From: JBDHXE01 sp035445085
GTDB lineage: Bacteria; Bacteroidota; Ignavibacteria; Kapaibacteriales; UBA2268
Direction of reading: 5' to 3'
DNA length: 64,000 nt
Assembly: GCA_035445085.1 (NCBI GenBank)
Contig: DAOMQA010000005.1
Span: 62,001 to 126,000 of the forward strand
A program made the position numbers and the translations under genes. How positions within the stretch are numbered: position 1 is the first letter of the stretch; every line of letters begins with the position of its first letter. The notes beneath the pieces were generated by a model. It was not told the DNA's origin. It ran no database searches and was given only the letters and a program-made list of their open reading frames with translations. Shown piece by piece: positions 1-8,337 of the stretch.

Positions 1-1
1 C

Positions 2-1594
2 GAAAGTAAAGTCATATCCAAAAGCAGATTTAGTTTCCTTTTGTTTTAAAACAATATGCTGAGAATCAGAATAAGCCCCTGATACTACTGCACCAATAAC
101 TAATAGAGCTATCCCAAAGTGAGCTACATAAGCACCGCTTAAGCGTGAATTTTGAATTAATTTACGAATGATTAGCTCTAAGTTTGTAATTAGAGCAAAG
201 ATAGCAGAGAACGTAAGTGTAAGATAAACAAAATCTTGAATACCCATAAAATATAATATGACAGCTATTACAAGTGAAGCAATTAACGGAATAGTAATTT
301 TATTGACTAAATCTTTTGTAGAACTTGATTGCCATCTTTGATATAAAGATACACCGTTAAGCAATAAAAATACAATGGCAAAGTAAGTTCCAAATCTATT
401 ATAGATACTAACATCAATAGCTGCTTTAGGTTGTTTAAATAATTCAGCCATAATTGGCCAACTTGTGCCAATAATAACTACGATGCCTAAAGCTATAAGC
501 AATATAGAACCTAAAGTCAAAGAATATTCTTTTGACATTGGCTTAATAGTAGATTTTGCCAAATACTGATTAATATCCTTAAACCTCCAAGCAACAAAGA
601 CGATAGCTATAAGAGTAAATGTTACCATAAAAATAATAAGCATATTATATACTATGGCGCCTGGTGTAACGAATGAATGCACGGAAGTATCCCCTAATAC
701 ACCGCTCCGAGTAAGGAATGTAGCATATAAAACAAAGATAAAGGATAATATTCCAAGTATAAAATTAGTTTTAATAAGTCCATTTGTTCTTCGTTGAACA
801 ATTGCTGTATGCACAAATGTTACTACAAATATCCACGGAATAAGCGATGAGTTTTCTACAGGGTCCCAAGCCCAAAAGCCGCCCCAACCAAGTGTTTCAT
901 AAGCCCAAAAGCCGCCAAGCATAATTCCTAAGCCTAATATAGCACCTCCAAATAAGGTCCAAGGAGTAACTATTGTTATCCAACTTTTATACTCTTTTTT
1001 AATCAATGCAGCTAAAGCAAATACAAAAGGTACCGTCATTAGCGAATAGCCTGTAAACAAAATAGGTGGGTGAATATTAATCCAATAATTCTGTAAAATA
1101 GGATTTAGCCCACGTCCATTTGGTGGTATAAAACCGACTTTAAGGTTTTCTTCGGCAAATGTTTCCCATACATAATCAAACGGGCTCTTAAGTATCAGAA
1201 TAACTGCAATGAAAAGTATGACAAAGGCAAAAAAGCCCATGGCATAAGGTTCTAAATTTGTCTTTTTTGCTGCTTGTTGTACAAATAAGCCTACAATCGT
1301 CATAATCAGTAGCCATAATAAGAATGACCCCTGCTGTCCGGAATAAAATGTTGCAACTAATAAGAACTCGTGCAATTCTCGTGATGAATATTCCCAAATA
1401 TAAGTAAATTGGAAATTATGAATTAATATGTTATAAAGTAAATAAACAGAAGTAGCTACAACCGACACTGCAGTCATATAGAAACACCAAGATGCAAATT
1501 TCCTCAGCTCAATTTTTTTATCTGATAAAAAGAATAAAATTGTAGATAAAATGCTAAATGATGCAATAGAATAAACGAGGATTTTACCAATCAT
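2..1594 (-). CDS. ccmF: Cytochrome c maturation protein CcmF (3'-truncated by window edge)
   Basis: Polytopic membrane subunit of the system I haem lyase, which passes haem to apocytochrome c on the outer face of the cytoplasmic membrane. The visible 531 residues start with MIGKILVYSIASF and run off the left edge without a stop. I see many hydrophobic segments, the conserved NIHPPILFTGY histidine region near residue 175, and the tryptophan-rich WWD motif GWGGFWAWDPVENSSLIPW near residue 240, all diagnostic of CcmF. It is the last visible gene of a ccmC-D-E-F cluster, 31 bases after ccmE. The start ATG at 1594 is the first in frame after the ccmE stop. Confidence 0.93.
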   Translation of the reverse strand, partial: MIGKILVYSIASFSILSTILFFLSDKKIELRKFASWCFYMTAVSVVATSVYLLYNILIHNFQFTYIWEYSSRELHEFLLVATFYSGQQGSFLLWLLIMTIVGLFVQQAAKKTNLEPYAMGFFAFVILFIAVILILKSPFDYVWETFAEENLKVGFIPPNGRGLNPILQNYWINIHPPILFTGYSLMTVPFVFALAALIKKEYKSWITIVTPWTLFGGAILGLGIMLGGFWAYETLGWGGFWAWDPVENSSLIPWIFVVTFVHTAIVQRRTNGLIKTNFILGILSFIFVLYATFLTRSGVLGDTSVHSFVTPGAIVYNMLIIFMVTFTLIAIVFVAWRFKDINQYLAKSTIKPMSKEYSLTLGSILLIALGIVVIIGTSWPIMAELFKQPKAAIDVSIYNRFGTYFAIVFLLLNGVSLYQRWQSSSTKDLVNKITIPLIASLVIAVILYFMGIQDFVYLTLTFSAIFALITNLELIIRKLIQNSRLSGAYVAHFGIALLVIGAVVSGAYSDSQHIVLKQKETKSAFGYDFTF

Positions 1595-1625
1595 TTCTTA
1601 CCTAAAAATACAAAAAGTAAATAAT

Positions 1626-2033
1626 TTATTTTTTTTCATTATAAAGTGACGTACCTTGTAAATCTTCAAATTGTCCTTCATATTTTGACGGGCACTTTGT
1701 AAGAATCTCTGAAGCATGAAAATCATTTCCTTCATACCTCCCCTTAATTACTAACATAGGTGCAACATCAAAGTTATTCGGCTTGCCACCTTTTGCTAAG
1801 ACAACGGATTTATTTCCTTGCTCATCTACCATACTAAACTTGAATATATTTTTATCTGTATTTACATCTACTGGCAAACTTCTATCCCAAGAACCTATAA
1901 CCTGTACTATTTTACCTGTGTTTTTAGCTTTGATAAAATCAGTATATTCAATTTTACTTGAATCAAAGGACATGATAGCAATAGCTACAAACACTACACC
2001 TATTGCTAAACCTAAAATATATTTAATCTTCAT
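1626..2033 (-). CDS. ccmE: Cytochrome c maturation haem chaperone CcmE, CxxxY type
   Basis: Periplasmic haem chaperone of 135 residues, anchored by one N-terminal membrane segment (about residues 5-22) and followed by an OB-fold beta domain. Classical CcmE binds haem covalently through the histidine of HxxxY. Here the equivalent site reads KCPSKYEG, so Cys114 replaces the histidine and Tyr118 is kept. This CxxxY form is known from archaea and some Desulfovibrio-type bacteria with the variant 'system I*'. It lies between ccmD and ccmF. The charged C-terminal tail after the motif is short. Family assignment is firm; cysteine haem attachment is inferred from the motif. Confidence 0.9.
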   Translation of the reverse strand: MKIKYILGLAIGVVFVAIAIMSFDSSKIEYTDFIKAKNTGKIVQVIGSWDRSLPVDVNTDKNIFKFSMVDEQGNKSVVLAKGGKPNNFDVAPMLVIKGRYEGNDFHASEILTKCPSKYEGQFEDLQGTSLYNEKK

Positions 2034-2095
2034 TTAAGATGCTCCTAAAACTTAACTAAATTTTAAATTTAAAAATTCTAATAATAAACGGTTTA

Positions 2096-2251
2096 CTACC
2101 CTTTATTATTATTTAATTTATCATTACAAATAATTTCTAACTTCGTAACTTTTCTATCTATATTAAAAAGGAAGATTCCTAAACCCGTCCAAATAATTAA
2201 AGCTATAAAAAGTACTAGAAATATTGCGTTATTATGCAAAAACTCTTCCAT
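2096..2251 (-). CDS. ccmD: CcmD family small membrane protein
   Basis: A 51-residue protein read directly from the DNA, starting MEEFLHNNAIFLVLFIAL. It has one transmembrane helix (about residues 8-30) ending in the typical FNIDRKVTKLE tail. That layout of a short N-terminus, one helix and a charged NxDxKxxxLE-like segment is characteristic of CcmD, which holds CcmC and CcmE together during haem loading. The start lies 2 bases after the ccmC stop and the gene is followed by ccmE. It is easy to miss because of its length. Confidence 0.85.
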   Translation of the reverse strand: MEEFLHNNAIFLVLFIALIIWTGLGIFLFNIDRKVTKLEIICNDKLNNNKG

Positions 2252-2253
2252 TG

Positions 2254-3315
2254 TTATCCTTCATTAAGTTCATAAGATATTTTTTTATAACGAATCATCA
2301 GATTTAACATCCAAAAATACAGCAAAGTAAACGATAATAGCGCTAAACCAAAGCCATAAATTAGTGTAGTATCCAACGAATTTTGCTGTGGCGTTACTAA
2401 TGGTCCTGAATTTGTATCATCAGCAGACCCTGGGTGCAAACCGCTTGTAAGTCTTGGTAGTATAAAAACCAGAAAAGGAACAGTAACAAATGCTATAATT
2501 GAATATACTGAACTAAGCGTCGCCTTACGTTCTTCATTATCTATGGCAGAGCGTAGAGCGAAGTATGCTAAGTAAATCATAATCAACACTAATATAGATG
2601 TTTGTCGCGGGTCCCAATTCCAATAAGCACCCCAATTAAATTTTGCCCATAGCATGCCAGTTACGGTTGCTAATATAGCAAAGACTGTTCCTAAGGCGGC
2701 AGTCGAGGTAGTATAGAAATCCCATATTAATTCTTTTGTTTTTAAATATCTAATGGCATAGACCATTGACATTAAATATGCTACTACACAAATCCAAGCT
2801 AACGGTACATGTAGGTTTAATATTCTTATTCTTTCGCCAAGGTTAGCAACAAACGGATATTCTAATAATGGATTTATGGCTATAGTACCTTTGTATTCTA
2901 ATGCGTTAAACTCTTTATTAAGAGCTACTTTGATAATTAGCTTATTAATATGCTTAAATTCATCAGGAACTATTTCTGATTTTATAATTAATTTATTTTT
3001 GAAAGCTAAGCTATCAAATGTGGAGTTTACTGCTTGTTCTTTCCCAATAACTTTCGTCCAAATACCATTTACTTTAATCAAATCTTTACCATCGTTATCT
3101 AAATGTAAATTTATCTCTTGATATGTACCTTTTTTGAGGTATATTGTATCATTTAAATTACCTGATATTGGGGGATAAAGTGTTAAAATTAAGGATAGAG
3201 CAACAGAAATAATTATTGTAAGTTTCCACCATAGTGGTTTTTGAGACGCAATCTTAGGAAAAATTCCTAAGAGTAAGGCTACGATAAACGAGCCGAACAT
3301 AATCGAAAATTTCAT
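2254..3315 (-). CDS. ccmC: Haem exporter/lyase CcmC with long N-terminal extension
   Basis: Membrane protein that loads haem onto CcmE. The C-terminal two thirds is a standard CcmC/CcsA-type core: the histidine in ILNLHVPLAWICV, the WWD motif WGAYWNWDPRQTSILVLI, and the second histidine in SGLHPGSADD. At 353 residues it is about 100 longer than ordinary CcmC. The extra part is N-terminal: two hydrophobic segments (about residues 3-45), then a soluble beta-rich stretch of about 100 residues (roughly 50-150) before the core. First gene of the visible ccm cluster; ccmD starts 2 bases downstream. No ccmA or ccmB is adjacent. Confidence 0.88.
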   Translation of the reverse strand: MKFSIMFGSFIVALLLGIFPKIASQKPLWWKLTIIISVALSLILTLYPPISGNLNDTIYLKKGTYQEINLHLDNDGKDLIKVNGIWTKVIGKEQAVNSTFDSLAFKNKLIIKSEIVPDEFKHINKLIIKVALNKEFNALEYKGTIAINPLLEYPFVANLGERIRILNLHVPLAWICVVAYLMSMVYAIRYLKTKELIWDFYTTSTAALGTVFAILATVTGMLWAKFNWGAYWNWDPRQTSILVLIMIYLAYFALRSAIDNEERKATLSSVYSIIAFVTVPFLVFILPRLTSGLHPGSADDTNSGPLVTPQQNSLDTTLIYGFGLALLSFTLLYFWMLNLMIRYKKISYELNEG

Positions 3316-3374
3316 AATATTTTAAAATTTCATTTATACCTTAGTCAAATGTACGAATAAATTAAGACATAATA

Positions 3375-3815
3375 TTATAATAGTTGTTTAGTAAGCCTTA
3401 GTGTATTCTTTTTATCTTTGCTATTTGAAGGGTAATATTTTATTTCGTCCATTACGCTTTTCACAATATGAATACCTAAGCCCCCTTTCTTGAACTTTTC
3501 GAAATACTCATCCATATTTATCGCTGGCTTTTCGGTTAAATCAAATGGTATTGCATCGTCAGTAATATTTATTATAAAATCCTTATGAATAAATTCAATT
3601 TTAATACAAATTTCTTTACCTTCTATGTCTTTATATCCATATTTAATTAAATTAGAACAGACCTCATCTACAGCAATAGTAATTTTATTAGTATCCAATT
3701 GACTAAATCCATACGATGCAGCCCAAAATTGCACAAAATCTCTTATAATACTAAGCTCTTCGGTTTTGCAAGCTATACATATTGATTTTTTATATTTCTT
3801 TTTTACAGTACTCAT
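3375..3815 (-). CDS. RsbW/SpoIIAB-like anti-sigma serine kinase
   Basis: A 146-residue GHKL ATPase of the anti-sigma-factor kinase type. The N box reads IAVDEVCSNLIKYGY, the G1 region DDAIPFDL, and the G2 lid KKGGLGIHIVKSVMDEI. No other domain is present. Its start overlaps the stop of the STAS gene in a TAATG arrangement, so the two are translationally coupled, and the RsbU-like phosphatase lies just upstream on the same strand. Such kinases bind a sigma factor or another output and phosphorylate the STAS antagonist. The target here is unknown; no sigma factor gene is adjacent. Confidence 0.88.
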   Translation of the reverse strand: MSTVKKKYKKSICIACKTEELSIIRDFVQFWAASYGFSQLDTNKITIAVDEVCSNLIKYGYKDIEGKEICIKIEFIHKDFIINITDDAIPFDLTEKPAINMDEYFEKFKKGGLGIHIVKSVMDEIKYYPSNSKDKKNTLRLTKQLL

Positions 3816-4180
3816 TAACCTAATTGTTGCTTAAATTTATTTAATGATATGTTCTCATCTATATCGATATCAAACAACATAGGAAAACCAAGTAAATCAA
3901 AAATAGCATATACTTTATCGCTTAATTCTGCCAATTTAATATCACCGTCTTTAAGTCTTATATCTTCAATAAAAGCCATTAATACCCCTAAGCCAGCACT
4001 TGATATATAATCTAATTTTTTGAAATTGACTATAATTTTATAAATACCGTCATCAATAGCATTCTTTAAGGAATTTTCAAATTCTGGCGCTGTATGGGCA
4101 TCCAAAAAACCAATCAATTCAATAATAGTTATATCTTCGTTACTTCTAAAACATATCTCGAGTTTATTATTGTTAGTCAT
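3815..4180 (-). CDS. STAS domain anti-sigma factor antagonist (RsbV/SpoIIAA-like)
   Basis: Single STAS domain of 121 residues. The conserved phosphorylation loop reads LDYISSAGLGVLMAF, with Ser60/Ser61 at the position modified by RsbW-type kinases. In the family, the dephosphorylated form binds the kinase and frees its target. It sits between the phosphatase gene upstream (50 bases) and the kinase gene downstream (one-base overlap), which together form a complete partner switch. Confidence 0.9.
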   Translation of the reverse strand: MTNNNKLEICFRSNEDITIIELIGFLDAHTAPEFENSLKNAIDDGIYKIIVNFKKLDYISSAGLGVLMAFIEDIRLKDGDIKLAELSDKVYAIFDLLGFPMLFDIDIDENISLNKFKQQLG

Positions 4181-4230
4181 ACGAATTCCCTATCAACATT
4201 TTATAAAGTATATATTGACAAATATTAGTT

Positions 4231-6333
4231 TTAATTATTATAGCTCCTATCTTTAAACACTGCAAATACTGTCATATCATCATGGTTTAGTTCATCTTTT
4301 ATAAAGCCTTGTAAGTTATTTTTCATTCTATCAATAAATCCTTCGGCGTTATTGTTTTTTATATCTCTTAGCTGGTTAATTATTGGATCGTAGCCGTAGT
4401 CAGTATTGTTGTATGTGTTTAACTCATTGATTCCGTCAGTAATCAATATTACAGCAGCATCATCGACTAATTTGAGGCTCTTTTCTTCTAAATACTTCCC
4501 AAATATCTTATTATCCGCTAGCCCTACCCCTATCCCATTAGGTCTTATAAGCTCAACATTCCCATTATTTTTAATTATAAATGGTAAGTGCCCTGCTCTG
4601 GCAATAGTAATATTACCAAACGTATCATCAAAAACAATAACCGACATAGTAATAAACATCTTACTTTCTACATTATTATAAATAATCTCATTTATACCGC
4701 TTAATAGCTCAGTAGCAGTCTCGGCATTCTTTGATTTAGAAAGTACAATACCTTTAAGTTGCGCCATATAAAAAGAAGCTGAAATACCTTTTCCTGATAC
4801 ATCGCCAATTATTACGCAAGGCTTTCCGTTTTTCAATTCTACTACATCGTAATAATCTCCACCTACTACAGTTGCAGGGATAGACATTGCAGAGCAATTA
4901 TATCCATTTATAATAGGTAGAGTCTGTGGCAAAAGTTTTGTTTGCATTTGCTGGGCAATTAACATCTCGCTTTTATATTTTTCTTTTTCTATAGACTCTT
5001 TCATTAGTTCAGAGTTTTCTAAAGCAATTCGAATATTATCACCAAAAGCGTTCATTACTTGAACATCATCATAATCTAAGGCGTATTCTTCATTCTTATA
5101 AATTAGAATTGTTCCTAATCTCTTATCAAATGAATAGATAGGAATGATTATTAAAGACTTAATTTCTGGGATATAATTACTTATTGGTGCGAACACCTTA
5201 TCTTCAGATATCGATTCAACTAAATGAACTTTGTCAAAATTCTTAAAAATATCAATCGTTAGTTTCTTGTCAGCTAAAAGGTATATTTTCTTACTATCAA
5301 TAGAAAATGTATTGACTATTCTATAATCTTCTTCATAATACTCTATCCAAGCACCATTTGCTCCGGAAGTTCTGATTGCTAAATCTGCAATTGTAGTAAG
5401 TATATAATCGGAATTTTTATTAATAGATTCTGCCACGTATCTTATTAAATATGTAAGGTTATTAATCTCTTGGTGTTTTTTGGCAAATAAAGTAGATGAT
5501 GGTAGCATATTTAATATATTGAAGAACAACCTTATGTTCAAGACAGTAAAGAAAATATACGATACACTAAAAAATGTAGAAGCAACCGAATAATAATGCC
5601 GTAAATCATTAAATAATAGCGAAGTATCATTAAAAGTATTAATAACAATAATTGAACCAATAATTGTATTAATTAATGATAAGAATAATAATCTAATTTT
5701 TGTCTTTTTATCTAAGGTAGCAATCCAATTACTTTTCATTGGAGTATAATAGCTTATACCCATTATAAAAGTAACAATGATGAATACGGATATACTTTGG
5801 AATGTTTGATTAGAAAAATCTTTATAATTTAAACTATTTAATACAATCAGCACTAAAGATGCAATACTCAGCACTAACAAAATTTCCTTTGTATTCTTTT
5901 TTCTACGCGACCATACCCATTTTACCGAAAATCCTACATTAAGTATAGCAACCACAATAAGATATAGATATAGGAGCGTCTTTATAATTAAAGTAAAATA
6001 ATCACTAATATGTTGCTCGGCAGTTAGGAAATTTTCTACTATTATATAAATAGCTATAACCGTTATACTTAGAAAAGTAGCTTGTGCAAAAGAGAAATTA
6101 AAAAACTGTAAAATCTCGTCGTACTTAATATTAAAATCATTCTTACTTTCTTCATAGTAGTAATATATAGCAAGACCTACTATTAGTATACTTGTAGTAA
6201 GATTCCACAGAGAATTATCATTTAGTATTAGTGACTTATCTATTGATAATAATATAATATCGCCTATTAATCTAATTAAGATTAATAGGATTCCACTACA
6301 TATCAATAATATTTTTCTAATTTTAGTATTCAT
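4231..6333 (-). CDS. RsbU-type PP2C phosphatase with multi-TM and GAF sensor regions
   Basis: A 700-residue integral membrane phosphatase. Residues about 1-290 hold seven or eight hydrophobic segments. About 295-450 resembles a GAF domain, and about 470-695 is a SpoIIE/PP2C domain. Metal-binding and core motifs are visible: VVGGDYYDVVELK, CVIIGDVSGKGISASFYM, IARAGHLPFII, VILITDGINEL and LNHDDMTVFAVF. It should dephosphorylate the STAS protein encoded immediately downstream in response to a membrane or cytosolic signal. It is transcribed divergently from nnr, with 46 bases between the two starts. Confidence 0.9.
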   Translation of the reverse strand: MNTKIRKILLICSGILLILIRLIGDIILLSIDKSLILNDNSLWNLTTSILIVGLAIYYYYEESKNDFNIKYDEILQFFNFSFAQATFLSITVIAIYIIVENFLTAEQHISDYFTLIIKTLLYLYLIVVAILNVGFSVKWVWSRRKKNTKEILLVLSIASLVLIVLNSLNYKDFSNQTFQSISVFIIVTFIMGISYYTPMKSNWIATLDKKTKIRLLFLSLINTIIGSIIVINTFNDTSLLFNDLRHYYSVASTFFSVSYIFFTVLNIRLFFNILNMLPSSTLFAKKHQEINNLTYLIRYVAESINKNSDYILTTIADLAIRTSGANGAWIEYYEEDYRIVNTFSIDSKKIYLLADKKLTIDIFKNFDKVHLVESISEDKVFAPISNYIPEIKSLIIIPIYSFDKRLGTILIYKNEEYALDYDDVQVMNAFGDNIRIALENSELMKESIEKEKYKSEMLIAQQMQTKLLPQTLPIINGYNCSAMSIPATVVGGDYYDVVELKNGKPCVIIGDVSGKGISASFYMAQLKGIVLSKSKNAETATELLSGINEIIYNNVESKMFITMSVIVFDDTFGNITIARAGHLPFIIKNNGNVELIRPNGIGVGLADNKIFGKYLEEKSLKLVDDAAVILITDGINELNTYNNTDYGYDPIINQLRDIKNNNAEGFIDRMKNNLQGFIKDELNHDDMTVFAVFKDRSYNN

Positions 6334-6379
6334 TAATTACTTTGTAAATACGTTTATTACTTTTTTTTGTTTCTTAAAT

Positions 6380-7891
6380 ATGATAATTTTATTAAATTCA
6401 GAACAAAGCAAGAAAATTGACAGTTTTGCCACCAATAAGATTGGCATACCTTCTATTTTATTAATGGAAAATGCCGCCATAAGCGCTAGTAATTTCATAA
6501 TGCAAAACATCAAACAAAATCATAAAATACTATTATTATGTGGCAAAGGGAATAATGGTGGCGATGGATTAGCTATTGCACGACACTTGATTAATCATTC
6601 GTATAGCAATATCAGCATATATATAGTAGGAAATTCTAAGGATTTAAGTTCAGATTGTAGTATTAATTTCAAGATACTGCAAAATATGAATATCAATATT
6701 GGCACAATTGACAGCACCGAAGATATTGAAAGTATTGGTTCGTATTACGACGTTGTCATAGATTCAATTTTAGGGGTAGGCTTAAATGGTAAACTAAAAG
6801 AACCAATAAGTCAGTTAATTGCCAAAATAAATCAATTTAATGCTAAGAAGTTTGCTATTGATGTTCCAACTGGTTTAGATTCAGATTTAGGAAAAGCCGA
6901 TATAAATACTTTCAAAGCGGATTTTACTCTGACAATGTACAGCCACAAAGTGGGACTATATATCAATCACGGTAGGATGTATTCTGGGCAAATAGTTACT
7001 GCATATTTGGGAATATCAGAAAGATATTTAGCAGGGCTGTCAACGGAATACATTCTTGAGGATAAAGATATAAAAGAATTAGCTCCTAAACGGAAAAATA
7101 ATAGTAGTAAATTTGATTATGGCAGGATATTAATAATCGCTGGCTCCGAAAAATATTCTGGTGCTGCTGCTTTAGCTTCTAATGCTTGCATAAGTAGCGG
7201 AGCTGGATTAGTAGAATTATTTTCAAGCTATTTTCATCCGACATTATTAGCTGAAATAATACAACATAAGGCAATAGCTACTAAAGATGGTAATATTTCG
7301 TATAGTAATTTGGAATATCTACGAAGTATTATAGAAAAATATGATGTAATAAACATTGGACCGGGATTATCAGATGAGACAGAAACAATTGAGTTGATAA
7401 AATACATTATCTATCAATACCCTCATAAAAAAATAATTATTGATGCAGATGGCTTAAAAGCTATTGAATTAGGTAGAAAGTTGCATAAAAATATAGTTAT
7501 TACCCCACATATTTACGAGTTTATTAACACTTTTCATTTAAATAAAGATGAGGTTATAGACAACCCACATCTTTTTGCTAAAAATATAGCCAGAGAATAC
7601 AATTGTGTAGTTTTATTAAAATACTATCCCACAATTATTACAGATGGTGAAAGTTCCTATTATAATATAAATGGGAATAATGGAATGGCAACGGCTGGAA
7701 TGGGTGATGTTCTTACTGGTATTATTGCATATTATTTATCCCAATTTGAGGACAATCTATTGGCAACAAGTTTCGGCGCTTATATACATTCTGTTTGTGG
7801 TGATTTGTATATAAAAAAGTATAATAAAGTAAGTTTAACTGCTAGTAAATTAATAAAGCACTTAAGAGAGATTGATTTTGGTAATAACTAA
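6380..7891 (+). CDS. nnr: Bifunctional NAD(P)H-hydrate epimerase/dehydratase
   Basis: Metabolite-repair enzyme of 503 residues that restores damaged, hydrated NAD(P)H. The N-terminal YjeF_N epimerase half (about 1-215) shows LCGKGNNGGDGLAIARHL. The C-terminal ribokinase-like ADP-dependent dehydratase half (about 235-500) shows AGSEKYSGAAALAS, NIGPGLSD, IDADGLKAI and NGMATAGMGDVLTGIIAYY. Length and domain order are normal for the fused enzyme. The VanZ-like gene overlaps its last 20 bases. Confidence 0.95.
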   Translation: MIILLNSEQSKKIDSFATNKIGIPSILLMENAAISASNFIMQNIKQNHKILLLCGKGNNGGDGLAIARHLINHSYSNISIYIVGNSKDLSSDCSINFKILQNMNINIGTIDSTEDIESIGSYYDVVIDSILGVGLNGKLKEPISQLIAKINQFNAKKFAIDVPTGLDSDLGKADINTFKADFTLTMYSHKVGLYINHGRMYSGQIVTAYLGISERYLAGLSTEYILEDKDIKELAPKRKNNSSKFDYGRILIIAGSEKYSGAAALASNACISSGAGLVELFSSYFHPTLLAEIIQHKAIATKDGNISYSNLEYLRSIIEKYDVINIGPGLSDETETIELIKYIIYQYPHKKIIIDADGLKAIELGRKLHKNIVITPHIYEFINTFHLNKDEVIDNPHLFAKNIAREYNCVVLLKYYPTIITDGESSYYNINGNNGMATAGMGDVLTGIIAYYLSQFEDNLLATSFGAYIHSVCGDLYIKKYNKVSLTASKLIKHLREIDFGNN

Positions 7892-8288
7892 ATTTTTAAT
7901 AAGAAGCCTTTATTTAATTCCCGCTATTTTATGGATGTGTTTGCTAACTTACTTATCTTCACAAGAACAATTACCTGATGTGCAGGAATTATTCAAGAAT
8001 GCAGATAAGGTAGCGCATTTTGGAGTATATTTTATATTAGGCTTATTCCTCAATTATGGTTTGAGTAAGTATTTTAATAAATCGTTCTTGTTTACGAGTA
8101 TTATATCTATTGTTGTAGGTATTACCTTTTCTTTTATAGATGAATACCATCAATCATTTGTTCCGAATAGGGTATCTGATAGCCTTGATCTTGTAGCCGA
8201 TACTTTAGGTATTCTATTAAGTTCGTTTATTTATAGATACCTTTTAAGTTCTTATAGTACTTTTTTGCAAAAAATAATAAAAAGATAA
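7872..8288 (+). CDS. VanZ family membrane protein
   Basis: A 138-residue protein with three or four hydrophobic helices and the VanZ-family signature residues: the LSSQEQLP turn after the first helix, DKVAHFGVYFILG, the SFIDEYHQSFVPNR loop, and DLVADTLGILLSSF. The start is probably TTG at 7872 (another TTG lies at 7878), overlapping the end of nnr, so translation is likely coupled. VanZ proteins are linked to low-level teicoplanin resistance in enterococci, but the role of most chromosomal homologues is unknown; no resistance should be assumed here. Confidence 0.85.
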   Translation: MILVITKFLIRSLYLIPAILWMCLLTYLSSQEQLPDVQELFKNADKVAHFGVYFILGLFLNYGLSKYFNKSFLFTSIISIVVGITFSFIDEYHQSFVPNRVSDSLDLVADTLGILLSSFIYRYLLSSYSTFLQKIIKR

Positions 8289-8337
8289 GTTTTAATTTTT
8301 TATTGTTAAATAAATTATTATTTTCATTCAAAGTATA

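Noticed and set aside
1188..1397. 69-codon open frame on the minus strand
   Set aside because: It lies entirely inside ccmF in another frame of the same strand; ccmF with its WWD motif explains the DNA.
7872..8288. Glycopeptide resistance gene
   Set aside because: VanZ-like proteins are common chromosomal membrane proteins, and no vanHAX genes are present.
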